The position numbers and the translations under genes are program-made. Under the pieces are notes generated by a model that worked only from the letters and a program-made list of their open reading frames with translations, searched no databases and had not been told where the DNA came from. Below are positions 57,700-64,000 of a DNA stretch of 64,000 nt, piece by piece; position 1 is the first letter of the stretch; the number at the start of each line of letters is the position of its first letter. Origin of the DNA: Siphonodentalium dalli (Eukaryota; Mollusca; Scaphopoda; Gadilida; Siphonodentaliidae); contig CP136061.1 in the NCBI GenBank assembly GCA_032622095.1, positions 14,215,287 through 14,279,286 on the forward strand, in the 5' to 3' direction.

Positions 57700-57870
57700 C
57701 ACCCGCGACCGGGGATCGTGATTTTCTTGTGTTTTGATCGAACTCGACACCACGCTCGTGTCAATTTTATAACAACCCCGCTTTAATGAACTCGACACCA
57801 CGCTCGTGTATACATCGTACCACACCCGCGCTTTAACGCAATCGACACCGTGCATTCGATAAACAGACTG
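57700..57870. repeat. ~57-bp degenerate repeat, three units
   Basis: GAACTCGACACCACGCTCGT + CGCTTTAA, at 57740, 57789 and 57840. GATCACGTGATC-like palindromes stand just upstream (57570-57660). Confidence 0.75.
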
Positions 57871-58501
57871 GCAGGATCCAGAATGGAGTGATATGGCGCT
57901 CAATATAAGAAATAATCGGGGTCAAGAATGGAGTGATACGGCGCTCAATATAATAAATAATCAGGGAGGAAGATTGGAGCGATAATGCGTATGATATAAG
58001 AAATAATCGGGGTCAAGAATGGAGTGGTATGGCGCTCAATATAATACACATTCAGGGTCAAGAAAGAAGTGATATGGCGCTCAATATAATAAATAATGAG
58101 GATCTAGAACTTTTTACGACACTCAATATAACAAATAATTAGGATCTAGAATACAGTGTTATGATACTCAATATATCAAATAATTAGGCTCTAGAATGCA
58201 GTGTTATGACATTCAATATAATAAAGTGTTCCGCCTCCAGTAAGAAACCGCGTCGTTGATTGGTCAGAGAGCCACGCAACATATCCCATGTTTACGTTTC
58301 GAGGCGTCAACATAAGGGAAACCAAAATAAGACAACCGTTTCAGCGTCTCTCGCTGGCCTGCTTTTTTTCATTTCATTTCATTGTTTATGTACGTTGAAC
58401 AACGTTATGGCGAGAAGGGTAGGATATTTTGACATGCTCTGCTGATCATTCTTGGAATAAATGTCAAATTTCTAAGAATGACCAGGACTGTCGGCAGAAC
58501 A

Positions 58502-58654
58502 TATACGTTATTGTGGTGGATTGACGGTAACATGGTGTGACATTGACGGCTTGGAGCGTACGTTCAACATCGTCGCTTCGCGACTCGGTTGAACATAAAC
58601 GGCAAGCCGTCAATGTGACACCATCTCATCGTCAATCCACCACAATAACGTATA
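58502..58654. repeat. 153-bp foldback (cruciform-forming)
   Basis: TATACGTTATTGTGGTGGAT + TGACGG pairs with CCGTCA/ATCCACCACAATAACGTATA at the other end. The inner arms TGTGACATTGACGGCTTG / CAAGCCGTCAATGTGACA continue the stem, down to GTTCAAC / GTTGAAC around CGCTTCGCG. A nearly complete hairpin of about 65-70 bp. Confidence 0.9.
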
Positions 58655-59211
58655 TAATCATAATCTAGAATGCAGTGTTATGACACTCACTATAATACAT
58701 ATGACGCTCAAAATAAGAAATAATCATGGTCAAGAATGGAGTGATTTGGCGCTCAATATAAAACATAATTTGGATCTAGAAAGCAGTGTTATGACAACCA
58801 ATATAATAAACAATCAAGGTCTAGAATGGAGTGACAATGAGCTCAATCTAATAACTAATCTGGGTCAAGGGAGTATTATGGCGATCGATGTAAACGCAAA
58901 ACAAGATCAGGAATAGAGTGGCATGACGCTCAATATAATCAACAATCAGTGATACGGAGCTCAATATAATAAATAATAAGAGTCAATAATGGAGTGATAC
59001 GGAGCTCAATATAATAAATAATCTGGGTAAATAATGGAGGGGCATGGCGCTCAATATAATACATAATCTGTGTCAAGAACGGAGTGACATGGCGCTCAAT
59101 ATATTATATATGCAGGGTCTAGAATGAAGTGACATATCACTCAATATATTAAATAATATGGGTAAATTATGGAGTAAAATGGCGCTCAATATAAGAAATA
59201 TTCCGGGTTAA

Positions 59212-60571
59212 GGGTGGATACACACATGCATGTAATCTCTGTAAATATCGTGTATTTGGCGTTTTACATGGATCATACACACCGTGTAATATGTGTCCGC
59301 TGACAACCCAATAATTGCGACTGTGTTTGACCACAGTGAGTTAAACTCTGAACCGCTGAAGAGCCGTTGACCCGGACAAAGTCGTCAGGCCGCTTAAAAT
59401 AATTATTCGCGCGATAACTCAAATGGTCGACGTTCTGTTTAAATCATTGTCAGTCTTCTATTGGTGTTAATACCAGTGATGGCCTCTTCCCCAACGCAGG
59501 GGCTATGACCCCCAACATGCACGGGGAGCTATATTATCCCAGAAGCTACCGAATTCACCATTGCATATTTCCTCGACGGGGGTGTGCATGCAGCACCCTG
59601 AGTCCTAACACCCTGCTTTATAAATATCTTAATCATGTCTGTCGTGTCTGTTTTCTACGAGTGATTAATCTAATATGCAGCAATTTATGCTATTCATATA
59701 ATTATGAACATATTATACAGCTTTAAATTAGAATGCATGGTGTTGCTGTTTGTCTTCATTCGGCGAAAGGGTTGCCTAGCTACGAGTTCCCAACTACGTC
59801 ACCTTTCCTCTCTTGTGTTATACAGTTATACATGTATACGCAAAAGTTACAACTACGGAATATTTAAGTAAAACATTATATTGTAATTATTGCCCAGATA
59901 ATCCCGGCTGATACATTCAATTAACTCCCTTAGTTATTGGAAGCTTTCGAGAACCAGCACCTCCCCCAATCATGGATTATGGTCGAAAATGTTATAATTC
60001 AAGCTTGTGACAGTTAGGAGCTTGTTCAACCTTTGGGTTGAGAAACATATATATAAATGTGGGGGGGGGGTGTCACTCTTTTTAATTTCAACGCTGTACC
60101 TGCATTATTTTTTGGCGCTATAATGAATATTTGCAATCCCAATTGAATTAATGTTATCACATGAGCTCGCTCTCAAATTATCAGAGAAATCTCAACAAGC
60201 CGGTATCATCCTATAAAATAATTCTGCATATTTTATTGTTGTTTTGGATGACCCTGTTTCCAAGAAATGACAGAGACAAATCAAGTATAAAATCGACCGG
60301 CTCTAATCCACTTTTCGAAATGAATTATAACTCGTGAAAAACAGCAACATATATCAGACAAGAATTACTCATTTCGGCATCCATGAAAGAAGAGATGTTT
60401 ATGACTGGCCTGAAATTTCTTGATGACAGTTTGTTTGATAATGGCTTATAACTACTCACTGGTGAAATTGACCTCTCGCGCGCAGGTGATTAATTTTGTC
60501 AATTATTGGTGTGGCCATGTAAAATACATGTATTTTACATACAGACATTACATGCATGTGTGTATCCACCC
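59212..60571. mobile_element. 1.36-kb PIF/Harbinger-like TIR element
   Basis: Ends GGGTGGATACACACATGC and GCATGTGTGTATCCACCC (TIR about 30 bp, one mismatch), with TAA on both sides (59209-59211, 60572-60574). A 3-bp TAA/TTA target and G-rich ends fit PIF/Harbinger. It splits the 45-bp array cleanly. No transposase or Myb-like ORF; the 73-codon ORF at 59505 is unrecognised. A G10 run lies at 60061. Confidence 0.75.
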
Positions 60572-60945
60572 TAAGACATAACGCTGAGTATAATCAACAA
60601 TCAGGGTCTATAATGAATTGATGTGAAATAATCAGGGTCAAGACTGAAGTGATATGGCGCTTACTATAAGACATAATAAGGATCAATAATGGAGTGGCAA
60701 GTACCTCAATGTAATAAGTAAACAGGGTCAAGAATTGAGTGATACGGCGCTCAATATAATCAACAAACAGGGTCTAGAATGGATTTATATTGCGCTCAAT
60801 ATAAGAAATAATCAGGGTCTATATTTTAGTGATATGTCGCTCAATATAAAACAAATAATCAGGGTCAATAATGAAGTGATATGGCGCTCAATGTAAGATA
60901 TAATAAGGGTCGAGAATGGAGTGATATTGTAATCAATATGATACA

Positions 60946-61595
60946 TTGTTCCTATTAAAATGTATAGGTGAAAACGGGGTACAGGCACTCGCGGTGGGTA
61001 AATGTGCAAAACTATATACAAGTCTGTACAACATCAACACTAATACAGAACATAGAGACATAGATATACGTTGGTATAACAACGTGTATCTAGTTATCCA
61101 TGTTGAAGTAATACAGTGATTAGCCAACAAATACCGGTAACCGTGTGGTACGTTTAAATATATTAGTCTGGTCATGATTTTCAGAATAATTGTCAATGCT
61201 TTGACCTTTTTCAATAGTTGCAATCACGTTTTGATTCAACTTCGGTACCTTATTTAACTAGACTTATATCGGCAATTCAACTGCCACAGTAACGTTTACA
61301 TAACATTCTCATTATACGAGAGTTATTAATAATTAACATAAGAACATAGTCAATCTATAGTTTCATCTACCTGTTGATGATACATATTTAATACACTGCT
61401 ATGTGATTTCCCATGAACCCACTCTGAAGGCATTTAGTCGCTTTAATGGTTCCTTACATTTTCTATGATATCTCTTCTATTTAATTTGTATTATTTAGAA
61501 GAGGACTTATGCAGTCAAAGATATAGCTGGCAAAATATATAACTTTTCATTAAGTTATTGTGATGCTATAAAGGGACAGCAGTTATTGTCCTGAA
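60946..61595. other. Non-coding DNA, nothing recognised
   Basis: No gene, RNA or strong repeat seen. Confidence 0.5.
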
Positions 61596-61599
61596 GATG

Positions 61600-62300
61600 A
61601 ACAAACCTCCCGAAAGTGACCGAGGTTATTGTTAAGACGACCAAACCTCCCATAAACGTGACCAGGGTTATTATTAAGACTACCAAACCTCACATAAAAG
61701 TGACCAGGGTTATTGCTTAGATGAGCAAACCTCCCGGAAGTGACCAGGGTTATTGTTAAGATGAACAAACCTCCCGGAAGTGACCAGGGTTATTGTCAAG
61801 ATGAACAAACCTCCCGAAAGTGACCGGGGTTATTGCTAAGACGAACAAACCTCCCGGAAGTGACAATTATTATTGTCAAGAAAATTATTATTGTCAAGAA
61901 GACTACCAAACCTCACATAAAAGTGACCAGGGTTATTGCTTAGATGAGCAAACCTCCCGAAAGTGACCGGGGTTATTGTTAAGATGAACGAACGTCCCGG
62001 AAGTGACCAGGGTTATTGTTAAGACGACCAAACTTCCAAGAAAAGTGACCAGGGTTATTGTTAAGATGAACAAACCTCCCGGAAGTGATCAGGTTATTGT
62101 TAAGAAGACGACCAAACATACCGGAAGTGACAGGGGTTGTTGTTAAGATGAACAAACCTCCCGGAAGTGACAGGTTTATTGTTAGGACGACCAAACCTCT
62201 TGAAGTGACAGGTTTATTGTTAAGACGACCAGACCTGCCGAAAGTGAATAGAGTTACTGATAAGAAGACGACCAAACCTCCCGGAACTGACCAGCTATCA
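61600..62300. repeat. ~40-bp tandem repeat, about 17 units
   Basis: GAACAAACCTCCCGGAAGTG + ACCAGGGTTATTGTTAAGAT. A second subtype has GACCAAACCTCACATAAAAG. One short internal duplication of ATTATTATTGTCAAGAA at 61865-61895. Confidence 0.93.
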
Positions 62301-62970
62301 CAACCAATCGTCTCGTCTGAAGCTTGTATTCATATCCGCGATCTATGAATGTGTATACCAGCAGTGAATACCAATTTTACTTTCGCGCAATCTTGTTGAG
62401 TTATTACAATAATTCCATCGTTGGATTTCATAGCATTTGGGGTTTATAGATGATAATCATATTCATTGTATTTGTTCGAGATAAATAAGCCATTTGTGGC
62501 GCTGATTTAAGTTATATGAAACAAGAAGGATGCGCATGAACTTTTGAAAGCTGTTTAATGACCCTGTTATAACAAATTATCGAGTATCGGCATGATAGCA
62601 ACCTACAACCATATTGCAACCATATTGCAATAATCGGCTTCGTCGTAATTTACACTTGAGGGCGCCTTCGGTGCACGCGCGACCTAATACTGTTGTTATC
62701 ATCTCAGAACATAAACATATTTTTAAAATGGGTTGAAAATGTTCTAATGATTGCATTTCCCAATTCGTTTGAACTATATATGCATTTGTGATAACAAGGG
62801 TTGAATATTTTCACTCCTTTGATAAAGGTTAAAACCCTGCGGATTATGGAAGTTGTTAGAACATGCCGTCGGTGTATAGTATTTCCAGTAATTGTAAAAC
62901 TTGAGAACACGGTTGCGGTGTAATTTAATCAACCTTCAAAGGCCCAATTTATCTTTGAGTCCAGAATATT
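62301..62970. other. Non-coding DNA, nothing recognised
   Basis: ACCATATTGCAA is doubled near 62610. No gene or RNA seen. Confidence 0.5.
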
Positions 62971-62974
62971 TATA

Positions 62975-64000
62975 AACAGAGTCAGTGTTATTCTATACAG
63001 AGTCAGTGTTATTCTATACATTACATAGTCAGTGTTATTCTAGACAAAGTCAGTGGTATTCTATACATAGTCAGTGTTATTTCTATACATTGTCAGTGTT
63101 ATTCTATACAGAGTCAGTGTTATTCTATGCAGAGTCAGTGTTAATATTTATATACAGAGTCAGTGTTAATATTTATATACAGAGTCAGTGTTAATATTTC
63201 TATACAGAGTCAGTGTTATTTGTATACATAGTCAGTGTTAATATTTCTCACAGAGTCAGTGTTATTCTATACATAGTCAGTGTTATTCTATACAGATTCA
63301 GTGTTATTCTATACAGAGTCAGTGTTATTCTATACAGAGTCAGTGTTATTCTATGCAGAGTCAGTGTTAATATTTATATACAGAGTCAGTGTTATTTTTA
63401 TACAGAGTCAGTGTTAATATTTCTATACAGAGTCAGTGTTATTTGTATACATAGTCAGTGTTAATATTTCTGTACAGAGTCAGTGTTATTCTATACATAG
63501 TCAGTGTTATTCTATACAGATTCAGTGTTATTCTACACAGAGTCAGTGTTAATATTTCTATACAGAGTCAGTGTTATTCTATACAGAGTCAGTGTTATTC
63601 TACACAGAGTCAGTGTTAATATTTCTATACAGAGTCAGTGTTATTTATATACAGAGTCAGTGTTATTATATACATAGTCAGTGTTATTATATACAGAGTC
63701 AGTGTTATTATATACATAGTCAGTGTTATTATATACAGAGTCTGTGTTATTTCTATACAGAGTCAGTGTTATTTCTATACAGAGTCAGTGTTATTTATAT
63801 ACAGAGTCAGTGTTATTCTATACAGAGTCTGTGTTATTCTATACAGAGTCAGTGTTATTTCTATACAGAGTTAGTGTTAATATTTATATACAGAGTCAGT
63901 GTTATTCTATACATAGTCAGTGTTATTATATACAGAGTCAGTGTTATTATATACAGAGGCAGTGTTATTCTATACAGAGTCAGTGTTATTCTATTCAGAG
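62975..64000. repeat. ~21-25-bp tandem array running off the window
   Basis: CAGAGTCAGTGTTATTCTAT + A, with length variants (TTATTTCTATA, TTAATATTTCTATA, TTATATA) and CATAGTCAG subtypes. About 45 units are visible and the end is not reached. The ORFs rich in YRVSV are artefacts. Confidence 0.96.

Larger units (their letters stand above)
57880..60945. repeat. 45-bp degenerate array interrupted by two insertions
   Basis: GAGTGATATGGCGCTCAATA + TAATAAATAATCAGGGTCAA + GAATG. Array blocks are 57880-58240, 58656-59211 and 60572-60945. The gaps are an insertion of about 430 bp with a foldback (58226-58655) and a TAA-flanked TIR element (59212-60571). About 28-30 units in total. Confidence 0.9.

Overview
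This is eukaryotic, AT-rich, non-coding animal DNA. I recognise no host gene, no tRNA or rRNA, and no bacterial-style operon. The assignment to an animal rests on decayed non-LTR (LINE) retrotransposons with apurinic-type endonuclease and CR1/Jockey-like reverse transcriptase, one preceded by a 2A-like NPGP motif, and on Helitron, TTAA-target and TAA-target elements. Frequent GGGCCATAACTC-type phrases recall bivalve and other mollusc repeats. A marine lophotrochozoan, probably a mollusc, is my best inference, but no single-copy gene is present to prove it.

Layout. 1-4673: two apparently identical 1,174-bp segments flank a 40/41-bp minisatellite and a palindrome-bearing MITE. 5283-7298: exactly 42 copies of a 48-bp unit. 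7391-9227: a 1,825-bp element with ~725-bp terminal inverted repeats, a 6-bp target duplication and two overlapping small ORFs in a compact TATA/polyA cassette; this is the most interesting locus. 9960-13337: a broken CR1/Jockey-like LINE on the minus strand. 14504-16882: three tandem arrays and an endonuclease fragment. 17057-20538: a Helitron-like insertion whose empty site is visible elsewhere in the window, with a 933-bp TIR element nested inside. 22560-34200: mostly unremarkable AT-rich DNA with a near-identical 660-bp repeat pair and several MITEs. 34235-38880: MITEs, a tandem triplication of one MITE, and two LINE tails. 39418-46390: tandem arrays (22, 39, 57, 37, 87 and 57 bp units). 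46388-47128: a TIR element inserted in a tandem unit. 50400-50785: a trinucleotide tract. 51886-54190: 24-bp and 66-bp arrays. 55233-60571: two further DNA-transposon-like insertions and a large foldback, two of these interrupting a 45-bp-unit array. 61600-64000: 40-bp and ~21-bp arrays; the last runs off the window.

Tandem arrays make up roughly a fifth of the window. Several units (48, 57, 24, 87 bp) are multiples of three and therefore give long ORFs on both strands; I treat those as artefacts. The only ORFs with gene-like signals are the two in the 7.4-9.2 kb element and the retroelement remnants. The window is best read as a palimpsest of nested insertions, in which several insertion sites can be dated relative to one another from the sequence alone.
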